A stretch of DNA of 45,915 nucleotides from Paracoccaceae bacterium (GCA_027484915.1 JAIXSA010000008.1:1-45915), one strand, 5' to 3'; positions 15,695-23,578 are shown, counted from the stretch's first letter. Notes: generated by a model from the letters alone, not told the origin. Translations and numbers: made by a program.

Positions 15695-16264
15695 TCAGCC
15701 GCCCCAGCTGCGGACAGGGCCGCAATCCATGTGGACGAAGTTCGACCGCGAGTACTTGCCGACACCGCCTGACGCGCAGGCCGCGGCCGCCTTGGCCATC
15801 TGCCCGACAGAGCGCGACCCAAGCCGCAGGTCGGCCGCCTGACCCTTCATGTGCAGCGAGTTCTTGGCCACACCCTTCGAATTGGACCTCAGCATCGCGT
15901 TGGTCTTTGGGCAGCGATAACCCGAGAGGAGCATGTAGGGTTCGGACACATCCATCAGCCGATGCGCGGCGGCCATGATGTCGACGGTGCGCATGTCCAT
16001 CTTGACCACGTCATTGGACCGCCAGTCGCGCATGAAGTAGTTGATTTCCTTGGTGACTTCCGGGATGTATTCGCCTTCGATCCAGTAGATCGTGTCGATG
16101 CTTTCGCCGGTGCGGCCCGAGTACATCCGGATGCGCCGGATGTCGCCTGCGCCCTTGAGGATCCCGAAAGCGTTGCTGAGCGTGGGAGCCGCAATCACTG
16201 CCGTCGCCGCGAACGCACCAAGAAGGCTGCGCCGAGAGACGCCGATAAGCTGATTATCCGTCAT
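15695..16264 (-). CDS. Tat-exported DUF882 (YcbK-like) peptidase of the cell wall
   Basis: This 189-residue protein has a twin-arginine signal (SRRSLLGAFAATAV, about residues 10-23, cut near SNA at 32), so it is exported folded by the Tat system. The DUF882 domain resembles the M15 fold of zinc D,D-peptidases: LLSGYRCPKTNAMLR (about 112-126), then SLHMKGQAADLRL with His138 and Asp145, and His178 in NFVHMD, giving a zinc site. The likely substrate is peptidoglycan; the exact bond is not known. It diverges from an LdtD-like L,D-transpeptidase, the same neighbourhood as ycbB-ycbK in E. coli. The start ATG is at 16262-16264. Confidence 0.88.
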   Translation of the reverse strand: MTDNQLIGVSRRSLLGAFAATAVIAAPTLSNAFGILKGAGDIRRIRMYSGRTGESIDTIYWIEGEYIPEVTKEINYFMRDWRSNDVVKMDMRTVDIMAAAHRLMDVSEPYMLLSGYRCPKTNAMLRSNSKGVAKNSLHMKGQAADLRLGSRSVGQMAKAAAACASGGVGKYSRSNFVHMDCGPVRSWGG

Positions 16265-16405
16265 TCTAACGTCTGTCCCCGTGCTGTCTTCGACTGCCGT
16301 TTCGCAGCTTTCGTGCAACTTATCCCCAAGTGCCACGTTGTTATTGCACAAGTAGAATCGAAGCCCAAGCACGGATTGACTGCGTGCCCTGCACCTCACC
16401 CGCGA

Positions 16406-16443
16406 TCGGCAAATTTTTGCTGAACGCCGCCAAAATTTGCCGA
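16406..16443. promoter_or_regulatory. 12-bp perfect inverted repeat in the divergent cell-wall promoter region
   Basis: TCGGCAAATTTT (16406-16417) and AAAATTTGCCGA (16432-16443) are perfect complements with a 14-base spacer. They lie in the 334-base gap (16265-16598) between the DUF882 and LdtD-like genes, which is AT-rich and otherwise shows no gene. A good -10 hexamer, TACAAT, lies at 16492-16497, about 100 bases before the L,D-transpeptidase start, but without a good -35. The repeat could be a shared operator or an RNA hairpin. Confidence 0.5.
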
Positions 16444-16598
16444 CTGTTGTGTGGATGCATCGGTATGGAACAGAACTGTTGCCGAACTCGATACAATTTT
16501 GATGCGTCAAGCGGGGCATCGGCTTTGTGATTGGACAGGGTTTGCAGATCGGCGAAAAGATGCCAAGAAGAGTTCAAGTCGTTGGAATAGAGGGCCGA

Positions 16599-18197
16599 AT
16601 GCAGTTTCCCGTCCCGCACAAGCTGTCGCGGCTTTCGTTGCTTGTGGCGCTCTCCCTGGTGGTTATGGCCCCGTCCGCAGAGGCCGATGCCACCGCATTC
16701 ACCCAATCGCTGGCTGCCACGGCGGCCTCGGACGAGGTGATTGCGGAGTGGTACCGCACGACGAACTACGAAACGCTGTGGACCGGACCGAAGGATGCAG
16801 CGCGGCGGGCAGCCTTGCTGGCAGCGATTTCGACGGCCAGGGACCACGGATTGCCGGTGCCGCGCTATGACGCGCAGGCGCTGACGGCGGCGTTGCAGGC
16901 GGCCGAAACCGAAGGCGACCGCGGCCGGGTCGAGGTGGAGATGACGCGGGCCTATCTGGCCTGGGCGCGGGACCTGACCTCGGGCGCGCTGGTGCCGCAG
17001 GAGATCGACGCGGGCATCGTGCGCGAGATCAACCGGATCGAGCCGCAGGTGCTCTTGACCCGCATCGCCGATGGCGAGCCGCAGGCCGTGCTGGACTGGC
17101 TCTTGCCGACCTCGCCGCAGTACCTGCAGTTGATGAAGGCCAAGCTGGGGCTGGAGGCGCAGATCGCCACTGGCGGTTGGGGTGCTACGGTGCAGGCCGT
17201 GTCGCTGGCACCGGGTGACTCGGGTTCGGCGGTCATCGCGTTGCGCGACCGGCTGATGCGGATGGGCTACCTGGCCCCGACGGCAGTGGCGAGCTACGAC
17301 CGCGCGATGCAGGCGGCGGTGACGGCGTTCCAGCTGAACCACGGGCTGACAGCCGATGGCACGGCGGGTGAGGGCACGGTAGCCGAGATCAACATCGGCC
17401 CCGAGGAGCGATTGAAATCGGTGATCGTCGCGATGGAGCGCGAGCGCTGGATGCATTTCGACCGGTCCGTCAAGCATGTCTGGGTGAACCTGCCCGACTT
17501 CCGCGCGAAGATCATGGAGGATGGCAAGACCGTCTTCGAGACTCGCGTCGTGATCGGTAAGAACGTGCCTGACCAGCGGAGCCCGGAATTCTCGGACGAG
17601 ATGGAGCATATGGTGATCAACCCCTCGTGGGGGGTGCCGCGGTCGATCATCGTCAAGGAATACCTGCCGCTTCTGCAGCAGAACCCCAATGCCGTGGGGC
17701 ATCTGCAGGTCGTCGACGGGCGGGGCCGGGTGGTGTCGCGCGGGTCGGTCAACTTTGCCGCCTACAATGCGCGGAACTTCCCTTACGCGCTGCGCCAGCC
17801 GCCTTCGGACGGGAATGCGCTGGGGAAGGTGAAATTCATGTTCCCCAACCAGTACAACATCTATTTGCATGACACTCCGTCCAAGTCGCTGTTCGACAAG
17901 GAAGTGCGCGCCTACAGCCACGGCTGCATCCGGGTCGCCGACCCCTTCGCGCTGGCGCATGAGCTTTTGTCCTGGCAGACGGACAATGCCGAAGAAGAGT
18001 TTGACGCCGCGCTGGAGACGGGACGTGAGACCATGGTGAAGCTGAAGCAGCATCTGCCGGTGCATCTGGTCTATTTCACCGCCTATCCGGACGCGAAGGG
18101 GCGGATGACCTATCGCCGCGACGTCTATGGGCGGGACGCGGCGTTGTGGGGGGCGCTGTCCGACGCCGGGGTGGAACTGGCGGGCGTTCAGGGGTAA
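16599..18197 (+). CDS. L,D-transpeptidase, LdtD/YcbB type
   Basis: This 532-residue periplasmic enzyme makes 3-3 cross-links in peptidoglycan. Parts in order: signal peptide (MQFPVPHKLSRLSLLVALSL, cut near AEA), an N-terminal scaffold domain, a peptidoglycan-binding domain at about 200-265 (PGDSGSAVIALRDRLMRMGY), and the YkuD catalytic domain with AYSHGCIRVADPF, where Cys443 is the nucleophile. The ATG at 16599 has GAGGG 6 bases upstream and gives a short signal peptide; a start at 16560 would add 13 residues. LdtD-type size and architecture are clear. It diverges from a DUF882 peptidase and probably works on the same wall. Confidence 0.92.
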   Translation: MQFPVPHKLSRLSLLVALSLVVMAPSAEADATAFTQSLAATAASDEVIAEWYRTTNYETLWTGPKDAARRAALLAAISTARDHGLPVPRYDAQALTAALQAAETEGDRGRVEVEMTRAYLAWARDLTSGALVPQEIDAGIVREINRIEPQVLLTRIADGEPQAVLDWLLPTSPQYLQLMKAKLGLEAQIATGGWGATVQAVSLAPGDSGSAVIALRDRLMRMGYLAPTAVASYDRAMQAAVTAFQLNHGLTADGTAGEGTVAEINIGPEERLKSVIVAMERERWMHFDRSVKHVWVNLPDFRAKIMEDGKTVFETRVVIGKNVPDQRSPEFSDEMEHMVINPSWGVPRSIIVKEYLPLLQQNPNAVGHLQVVDGRGRVVSRGSVNFAAYNARNFPYALRQPPSDGNALGKVKFMFPNQYNIYLHDTPSKSLFDKEVRAYSHGCIRVADPFALAHELLSWQTDNAEEEFDAALETGRETMVKLKQHLPVHLVYFTAYPDAKGRMTYRRDVYGRDAALWGALSDAGVELAGVQG

Positions 18198-18224
18198 GTC
18201 TGGGGCCGAACAGCCGAGGACGAC

Positions 18225-19319
18225 ATGGCCCACAGGATCGGGGATATCGCACGCGCTTTGGGGGCGGAGGCCGAGGGCGACCTTGACCTCGTCGTGACCG
18301 GCGCGGCCGAGCCGCAGGCGGCTGGGCCTGACCAGTTGGCCCTGGCGATGGACCCACGCTATGCGGACGGGATTTCCCGGGGACAGGCTCGGGCGGCGGT
18401 GGTCTGGCCGGGAGCGGATTGGCGGGCCATGGGGCTGAAGGCCGCGATCTTCGCGCCGCGCGGGCGGCTGGCGATGGCGGGACTGACACGGCTGATGGAC
18501 CCTGGGCCGGACATTGCGCCGGGCGTGCATCCGACGGCCGTTGTGGACCCGACAGCCGAGATCGGCGCGGGGGCTTCCATCGGGCCCTTCGTCGTCATCG
18601 GGGCGGGTGTCCGCATCGGTCCGGGCGCGCGGATCGCGTCGCATGTGTCGATTGCCGAAGGCGCGCGCATCGGGGCGGATCCCCTGGTCCTGCAGGGCGC
18701 GCGGATCGGCGCGCGGGTGACGATCGGTGACCGCTTCATCTGCCAGCCGGGCGCGGTGATCGGGGCCGACGGGTTCAGCTTCGTCACGCCCGAGAAGTCC
18801 GGCGTCGAAGAAATCCGCGAGACGCTGGGAAGCCGGGCCGAGATAAAGGTTCAGACCTGGACACGAATACATTCGTTGGGGGCCGTAACCATCGGGGATG
18901 ACGTGGAAATCGGCGCAAACGTCTGCATCGACCGGGGTACGATCCGCGACACGCAGATCGGGTCGGGCACCAAGCTCGATAACCTTGTCCATGTCGGGCA
19001 CAACGTGCAGATCGGCCGGGACTGCCTGCTTTGCGGGCAGGTCGGGATTGCCGGATCGGCCCGGATCGGCGACCGGGTGGTGCTGGCGGGCCAGTGCGGC
19101 GTCAACGACAACATCTTTGTGGGCGACGACGTGATTGCCGGGGGCGCGACGAAGATCTTCACCAATGCCCCGGCGGGGCGCGTGCTGCTGGGCTACCCGG
19201 CGGTGAAGATGGAAAGTCACGTCGAGATGCAGAAGGCGCTTCGCCGCTTGCCGCGCCTGGCTGCACGGGTTGCCGCGCTGGAGAAGGATGCCCCGACCGC
19301 CGCGGAGACCGAAGAGTGA
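18225..19319 (+). CDS. lpxD: UDP-3-O-acylglucosamine N-acyltransferase (LpxD-like)
   Basis: This 364-residue protein is of the LpxD family, which transfers a 3-hydroxyacyl chain from ACP to UDP-3-O-acylglucosamine in lipid A synthesis. After an N-terminal uridine-binding domain (about 1-100) come many hexapeptide repeats of the left-handed beta-helix (HPTAVVDPTAEIGAGASIGP onward). The catalytic His is about residue 259 in LVHVGHNVQIG, and QVGIAGS and a C-terminal helix follow. The usual neighbours lpxA, fabZ and bamA are absent. Instead its stop overlaps the start of an acyl carrier protein by 4 bases, so it may be a second LpxD or a specialised one. Confidence 0.9.
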   Translation: MAHRIGDIARALGAEAEGDLDLVVTGAAEPQAAGPDQLALAMDPRYADGISRGQARAAVVWPGADWRAMGLKAAIFAPRGRLAMAGLTRLMDPGPDIAPGVHPTAVVDPTAEIGAGASIGPFVVIGAGVRIGPGARIASHVSIAEGARIGADPLVLQGARIGARVTIGDRFICQPGAVIGADGFSFVTPEKSGVEEIRETLGSRAEIKVQTWTRIHSLGAVTIGDDVEIGANVCIDRGTIRDTQIGSGTKLDNLVHVGHNVQIGRDCLLCGQVGIAGSARIGDRVVLAGQCGVNDNIFVGDDVIAGGATKIFTNAPAGRVLLGYPAVKMESHVEMQKALRRLPRLAARVAALEKDAPTAAETEE

Positions 19320-19588
19320 CCGGACGGGCCGAGATCGAGCAGGCGGTGATCGCGATCCTGGCGCAGCAGCTTTTGCTTCCGCCCGAAGATATTGCCGCCG
19401 ATGCGCGCATCGACGACCTTGGGCTGGACAGCCTGGGAAAGGTCGAGGCGATCTTCGCGCTGGAAGAGCGCTTTGACATTCAGGTGCCGTTCAACGCCAA
19501 CGAACCGGATCAGCCGGATTTCGATTTCTCCAGCGTTCCCCGGATCGTCGCGGGGGTCGAGCGTTTGATCGCCCAGCGGGTGGCATGA
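19316..19588 (+). CDS. Acyl carrier protein, dedicated to the lpxD/ketoacyl synthase operon
   Basis: This 90-residue protein, read from a GTG at 19316 that overlaps the lpxD stop (GTGA), is an acyl carrier protein. The phosphopantetheine Ser39 lies in LGLDSLGKVEAIFALEERFD, the typical DSL motif before helix II. The C-terminal half is longer than in housekeeping AcpP (about 78 residues) and carries QPDFDFSSVPRIVAGVERLI. Its stop overlaps the next gene's ATG by 4 bases. The coupling suggests that it carries acyl chains for the synthase that follows and perhaps donates to LpxD. It is not the standard AcpP, which should lie elsewhere. Confidence 0.85.
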   Translation: MTGRAEIEQAVIAILAQQLLLPPEDIAADARIDDLGLDSLGKVEAIFALEERFDIQVPFNANEPDQPDFDFSSVPRIVAGVERLIAQRVA

Positions 19589-20778
19589 GGCGGGTCGTCA
19601 TAACCGGAATCGGTACGGTGAATGCCCTGGCGGCGGACGTGCCGGGCACCTTCGAGGCAATGCGCAAAGGCGACTGCGGGATCGGGCCGCTGGCGTTTCG
19701 CGATGCCGACCGGCTGACGATCCGGATCGGGGCCGAGGTCCGGGACTGGACCCCTGAACAGCGCTTTGCGGCCGGAAACCTGCCGCTTTATGACCGGGTG
19801 ACGCAATATGCCCTGGTCGCCGGGGCCGAGGCGGTTGCGATGTCCGGGCTCCCGGCGGATCTGGGTCCGCGTGGCGGGGTGATCCTGGGAACGGCGGCCG
19901 GTGGCATCCAGACCTGGGAGGACAGCTATCGTGCGGTCTTTGCCGAGGGTCGCAACCGAGTCTCTCCACTGGTGGTGCCGCGCCTGATGCACAATGCCCC
20001 TGCCTCGCACCTGTCGATCCGGCACGGGCTGACCGGGCCGGTGCTGGCGGTGTCATCGGCCTGCGCAAGTGCGAACCATGCGATGGGGCTGGCATTGCAG
20101 CAGATCCGGACAGGGGGGGCGGATGTGATGCTGACCGGGGGCGCTGAGGCGATGCTGTGCTTTGGTGGCGTGAAAGCATGGGAGGGGTTGCGGGTGCTGG
20201 CGCCGGATGCATGCCGACCGTTCAGCCTGGGCCGCAAGGGCATGGTGATCGGCGACGGGGCCGGGGTGCTGGTCCTTGAGGCCGAGGAGCATGCGCGGGC
20301 ACGGGGCGCGCGCGTCCTGGCCGAGGTTGCGGGCATCGGGATGACGGCAGATGCGGGTGACATCGTGGCGCCCAGTGCCGAGGGCGCGGCGCGGGCGATG
20401 CGGGCAGCGTTGGCCGACGCGGGGATGGGCTTGGACGAGGTCGGCTACATCAACGCGCATGGGACGGGGACACTGGCCAATGACCGGGCCGAGACGGCCG
20501 CGATCCGTGCGATCTTTGCGGACCCGCCACCGGTCAGTTCCACGAAGGCGATGCATGGCCATGCGATCGGGGCCACCGGCGCGCTGGAGGCCATTGCCTG
20601 CGTGTTGGCGCTGACCGAGGGCATCCTGCCGCCCACCGTGGGCTTTCAGACCCCGGATCCGGACTGCGCTTTGGACGTGGTGCCGAACCAGGCGCGGGCC
20701 GCGACGGTGCGGGCGGCGCTGTCGAATGCCTTCGCCTTCGGTGGACTGAACGCCGTTCTGGCCTTTCGTCAAGGCTGA
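19585..20778 (+). CDS. Beta-ketoacyl-[ACP] synthase, FabF-like, of the lpxD operon
   Basis: This 397-residue condensing enzyme elongates acyl-ACP with malonyl-ACP. The Cys-His-His triad is complete: Cys160 in VSSACASANHAMG, His292 in INAHGTGTLANDRAE and His326 in MHGHAIGATGALEA. FAFGGLNAVLAF near the end is the family C-terminal signature. It is the third gene of a tight unit with lpxD and ACP (overlaps of 4 bases each). Fatty-acid elongation for an unusual lipid A acyl chain is an inference from this linkage; a polyketide-like role cannot be excluded. Confidence 0.88.
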   Translation: MRRVVITGIGTVNALAADVPGTFEAMRKGDCGIGPLAFRDADRLTIRIGAEVRDWTPEQRFAAGNLPLYDRVTQYALVAGAEAVAMSGLPADLGPRGGVILGTAAGGIQTWEDSYRAVFAEGRNRVSPLVVPRLMHNAPASHLSIRHGLTGPVLAVSSACASANHAMGLALQQIRTGGADVMLTGGAEAMLCFGGVKAWEGLRVLAPDACRPFSLGRKGMVIGDGAGVLVLEAEEHARARGARVLAEVAGIGMTADAGDIVAPSAEGAARAMRAALADAGMGLDEVGYINAHGTGTLANDRAETAAIRAIFADPPPVSSTKAMHGHAIGATGALEAIACVLALTEGILPPTVGFQTPDPDCALDVVPNQARAATVRAALSNAFAFGGLNAVLAFRQG

Positions 20779-20782
20779 AAGG

Positions 20783-20809
20783 AAAAAGGCCGGCCCTTGC
20801 GGACCGGCC
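20783..20809 (-). terminator. Terminator of the ialB gene
   Basis: On the minus strand GGCCGGTCC-GCAA-GGGCCGGCC (one G-U pair) is followed by TTTTTCC, 25 bases past the ialB stop. On the plus strand the same stem follows the ketoacyl synthase gene but lacks a T run. Confidence 0.8.
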
Positions 20810-20834
20810 CCATTCTGTAACGGGCTGTGCCCGA

Positions 20835-21524
20835 TCAGTCGTTTGCGGCACCCTCGGCCGGAGCGGCCTCGGCCGGTTGGGCGGCCTTTACTGCGGCATC
20901 CGCGGCATCGTTGGCTGCAGTCACTGCGTCATAGGCTGCGGTGAAGCCCTTGAGCGAGATCGTCAGCTCGACCTTCTCTTTCGGGGCAACAAACGGGACG
21001 ATGGTGATCTTCGCGTTGGCACCGGCCTTGAAGGCCGTGATCTCTTCGGCGGTGAAGCCGATGCGGGCGACGCAGCCGATCTGGGCGCAGAAGGTGAAGG
21101 GGTAGATCTTGCCCTTCGCCTCGTCGACCTGGAGCGTCATGCCGGCGGTGAGCAGGGTTTCCAGGGGCGCGATGAAGGTGGCACCGGCGACGGCCGGGCC
21201 TTCAGCGCCCTTGGGCAGGTTGAACATGGTGAACTCGGCGACCGAGTTGCCCTGCTGGTCCTTCAGCAGGAGGTAAAGCTGGCACGGATCGACACCGGTT
21301 TCGGTGCGGACGCATTTCTGCTCCCAGGCCTCGAAGGTGGCGGCGACGTAGGTGCTGCCCGGGCCGTCGGCGGCGGCGACCTCTTGTCCCATCGTGAGGT
21401 CCTCGGCGGTGGCACCATCGGCGGGGGCTGCGTCGGTGGCGGGGGCCTCGGTCGTCTGGGCGAACAGCGGTGCTGCAGCCAGCGCGAGAATCAGGGCCAG
21501 GGTTGTGCTCGTGGTCTTTGCCAT
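20835..21524 (-). CDS. Invasion-associated locus B (IalB) family protein
   Basis: This 229-residue exported protein has a signal peptide (AKTTSTTLALILALAAAPLF, cut after AQ near residue 22) and the IalB domain (about 60-195) with two likely disulfides: Cys in EQKCVRTETGVDPCQLYLLL and in TFCAQIGCVAR. The last 35 residues are low-complexity, rich in Ala, Asp, Pro and Glu. Despite the name, from Bartonella invasion, the family is widespread in free-living alphaproteobacteria and has no known enzymatic role. An ATG 9 bases upstream (21533) is so close to AAGGA that I prefer 21524. A promoter and a terminator flank the gene, so it is likely monocistronic. Confidence 0.85.
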   Translation of the reverse strand: MAKTTSTTLALILALAAAPLFAQTTEAPATDAAPADGATAEDLTMGQEVAAADGPGSTYVAATFEAWEQKCVRTETGVDPCQLYLLLKDQQGNSVAEFTMFNLPKGAEGPAVAGATFIAPLETLLTAGMTLQVDEAKGKIYPFTFCAQIGCVARIGFTAEEITAFKAGANAKITIVPFVAPKEKVELTISLKGFTAAYDAVTAANDAADAAVKAAQPAEAAPAEGAAND

Positions 21525-21562
21525 CTTCGACATGTCCTTTGGTCGGTCGATCTTTGGCTGGG

Positions 21563-21591
21563 TCTCTAGCACGGGGTCGGGGGCAAGTCAG
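21563..21591 (-). promoter_or_regulatory. Candidate promoter of the ialB gene
   Basis: On the minus strand CTGACT (21586-21591) and TAGAGA (21563-21568) are 17 bases apart, about 40 bases before the ialB start. A gene with its own terminator should have its own promoter, which supports it. Confidence 0.4.
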
Positions 21592-21641
21592 GTGCGAAAA
21601 AGATGTCCGGCGCGGTTCTGCCCGGGGGCGCGGAACAAATG

Positions 21642-21669
21642 AAAAAGGGCCGGGAAGACCGGCCCTTTT
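21642..21669. terminator. Bidirectional Rho-independent terminator without an assigned gene
   Basis: AAAAGGGCCGG and CCGGCCCTTTT pair perfectly around GAAGA, giving T runs on both strands. It lies between two divergent genes (ialB and a HerA-like ATPase gene), so it ends no known coding transcript. Confidence 0.85.
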
Positions 21670-21713
21670 CGGATGTTGTTTTTTGCTCCCTGTCGGACTG
21701 GCCGACTTCATGG
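21642..21713 (-). ncRNA. Candidate small RNA with promoter and terminator
   Basis: The stretch reads on the minus strand as a short transcription unit. A promoter-like TTGACG (21743-21748), 17 bases, and TAGCGT (21720-21725) would start RNA near 21713. The RNA would hold a hairpin GTCGG-CCAGT-CCGAC (21692-21706) and an A-rich single-stranded linker (GCAAAAAACAACAUCC). It would end in GGGCCGG-TCTTC-CCGGCCC with TTTTT (21642-21669). About 70 nt, with no credible open reading frame. Nothing annotated would otherwise use this terminator on either strand. Expression is not shown. Confidence 0.5.
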
Positions 21714-21719
21714 GAAGGG

Positions 21720-21748
21720 ACGCTATTGCGGAAAGCGCAAGCCGTCAA
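21720..21748 (-). promoter_or_regulatory. Promoter-like site of the candidate small RNA
   Basis: TTGACG-17 bases-TAGCGT on the minus strand. The -35 is nearly consensus; the -10 keeps the important first two bases and the last T. Confidence 0.5.
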
Positions 21749-21773
21749 CGGGTTCTTTTGCGGAACGGGACAG

Positions 21774-21802
21774 AAAAAAACCGCGCCTTTTCAAGGGCGC
21801 GG
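21774..21802 (-). terminator. Second orphan terminator; possible end of another small RNA
   Basis: On the minus strand CCGCGCC(C)-loop-GGCGCGG is followed by seven T. No minus-strand gene lies upstream, since the next gene starts at 21960 on the plus strand. Ten bases before the stem the strand reads CTTCCTCCC (21813-21821), an anti-Shine-Dalgarno-like stretch. The rest of the gap to 21959 shows no gene; it has small palindromes (CCAGATGAATCTGG at 21855-21868, CAACCATAGGTTG at 21935-21947). Confidence 0.8.
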
Positions 21803-21959
21803 CCAGTCAACAGGGAGGAAGTCATCGCCAGCCCCGGCCAAGGACCGGGTCTGACCAGATGAATCTGGCACAATGGGGTTAACAATGTATGGTTGGACCC
21901 GGCGGCCGCTTGGACAGTGGCGCTGGCGGTTTTCAACCATAGGTTGTTAGGGGTCGGAC

Positions 21960-23513
21960 GTGACAGAGCAGGCGATTGCATCGGACAGCATTTTCTTGGG
22001 TGGTGGTGGCGACGGTTATGCGGCACCGCAACGGCTTTTGCTCAAATATGGCAACCGGCACGGGCTGATCGCCGGGGCCACCGGGACGGGCAAGACGGTA
22101 ACGCTGCAGGTGCTGGCGGAAGGGTTCTCGGCCTCGGGCGTGCCGGTGTTCATGGCGGACGTGAAGGGCGACCTGGCAGGTATGGCGGCAGCAGGGTCGG
22201 TGAACGGAAAGCTGCACGAGGCCTTCACCAAGCGGTCGGTGCAGATCGGCTTTGACCTGCAGTATCGCGCCTTCCCGGTGATCTTCTGGGACCTTTTCGG
22301 CGAGAAGGGTCATCCGGTGCGGGCGACGGTGGCGGAGATGGGCCCGTTGCTGCTGTCGCGGCTGCTGGAGCTGTCCGAGCCGCAGGAGGGTGTGCTGAAC
22401 GTGGCCTTCCGGCTGTCGGACGAAGAGGAGCTGCCGCTTCTGGACCTGAAGGACCTGCAGGCGCTTTTGACCTTCGTGGCGGAGAATTCCGAGGCGATCT
22501 CGGCCCGCTACGGGCTGGTGTCGAAAGAATCCGTGGGTGCGATCCAGCGGCGGCTTCTGGTCTTGGAAAACCAGGGCGGAGGAAGCCTGTTTGGCGAGCC
22601 TGCGCTGGATCTGGCAGACCTGATGACGGTGGACGCGACTGGCGCGGGCCGGATCAGCATCCTGGCGGCGGACAAGCTGATGAACTCGCCGCGCCTTTAC
22701 GCGACCTTCCTGTTGTGGCTCTTGTCCGAGCTTTTCGAGATGCTGCCCGAGGTGGGCGATCCGGAGAAGCCGAAGCTCGTCTTCTTCTTTGACGAGGCGC
22801 ATCTGTTGTTCGACGATGCCCCGAAAGCTTTGGTGGCGAAGGTCGAGCAGGTCGCGCGTCTGATCCGGTCGAAGGGCGTGGGGGTCTATTTCATCACCCA
22901 GAACCCGGCAGACGTGCCCGATGACATCCTGGGCCAGTTGGGCAACCGCGTGCAGCACGCGCTGCGGGCCTTCACGGCAAAGGACCAGAAGGATCTGGCC
23001 AAGGCAGCCGAGACCTACCGGCCGAACCCGCGCTTCAAGATCGACGAGGCGATCCGGGATGTGGGGACGGGCGAGGCCGTGACCTCTTTGTTGGAGGCCA
23101 AGGGCGTGCCGGGGATCGCCGAGCGCACGCTGGTGCGCCCGCCCATGAGCCAACTTGGTCCGCTGGACGAGGCGGGCCGGGCCGCGGTGATGGCGAGGTC
23201 TCCGGTCCGGGGCAAGTATGATCAGGTGCTGGACCGCGAGAGTGCGTTCGAGAAGCTTCGGGCCAAGGCCGAAGCGGCGGCCCGCGATGCCGCCGAACTG
23301 GAGGAGCGCCAGGTCGAGGAAAAGCGCGAGTTCGAGCGGGCGCGCCGCTATGACGGCAACGGCTATGGAGAGGACCAGCCCAAGCGCACGGGGTCCAGCC
23401 GGTCGGACTCGATCGGGACAGCCTTCGCGAAAAGTTTCGCACGGCAGTTGGGGACCAGATCTGGGCAGGCGCTGGTGCGTGGCATCCTGGGGTCTATCTT
23501 CGGCAAGCGCTGA
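21960..23513 (+). CDS. HerA-like/DUF853 family ATPase (YjgR type)
   Basis: This 517-residue protein is of the YjgR (DUF853) family of hexameric P-loop ATPases related to HerA helicases. The Walker A loop is GATGTGKTVTLQVLAEG (about 39-55) and the Walker B is KLVFFFDEAHLLF (about 272-284); SKGVGVYFITQNPADVPDDI is conserved sensor-region sequence. The C-terminal 70 residues are charged, partly coiled-coil (AAARDAAELEERQVEEKREF). The start is a GTG at 21960 with AGGGG about 8 bases upstream. The molecular job is unknown; no nuclease (NurA) partner is adjacent, so an antiphage HerA-type system is not supported. Confidence 0.88.
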   Translation: MTEQAIASDSIFLGGGGDGYAAPQRLLLKYGNRHGLIAGATGTGKTVTLQVLAEGFSASGVPVFMADVKGDLAGMAAAGSVNGKLHEAFTKRSVQIGFDLQYRAFPVIFWDLFGEKGHPVRATVAEMGPLLLSRLLELSEPQEGVLNVAFRLSDEEELPLLDLKDLQALLTFVAENSEAISARYGLVSKESVGAIQRRLLVLENQGGGSLFGEPALDLADLMTVDATGAGRISILAADKLMNSPRLYATFLLWLLSELFEMLPEVGDPEKPKLVFFFDEAHLLFDDAPKALVAKVEQVARLIRSKGVGVYFITQNPADVPDDILGQLGNRVQHALRAFTAKDQKDLAKAAETYRPNPRFKIDEAIRDVGTGEAVTSLLEAKGVPGIAERTLVRPPMSQLGPLDEAGRAAVMARSPVRGKYDQVLDRESAFEKLRAKAEAAARDAAELEERQVEEKREFERARRYDGNGYGEDQPKRTGSSRSDSIGTAFAKSFARQLGTRSGQALVRGILGSIFGKR

Positions 23514-23578
23514 GCGAAGGCCGTTGAGGCGCGGTCCGTAATCGTTATAGTCGCCGCAAACCTCGGGAGGAGACAGGG

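Noticed and set aside
16341-19220. A 959-codon minus-strand frame over the L,D-transpeptidase and lpxD
   Set aside because: His/Arg/Pro-rich antisense shadow. Both plus-strand genes carry intact catalytic motifs.
20835-21524. IalB as an invasion determinant
   Set aside because: The family is common in free-living alphaproteobacteria, and nothing else here suggests host invasion.
21960-23513. HerA-like ATPase as part of an antiphage HerA-nuclease system
   Set aside because: No NurA, Sir2, DUF4297 or other effector gene is next to it; the sequence looks like the housekeeping YjgR/DUF853 group.
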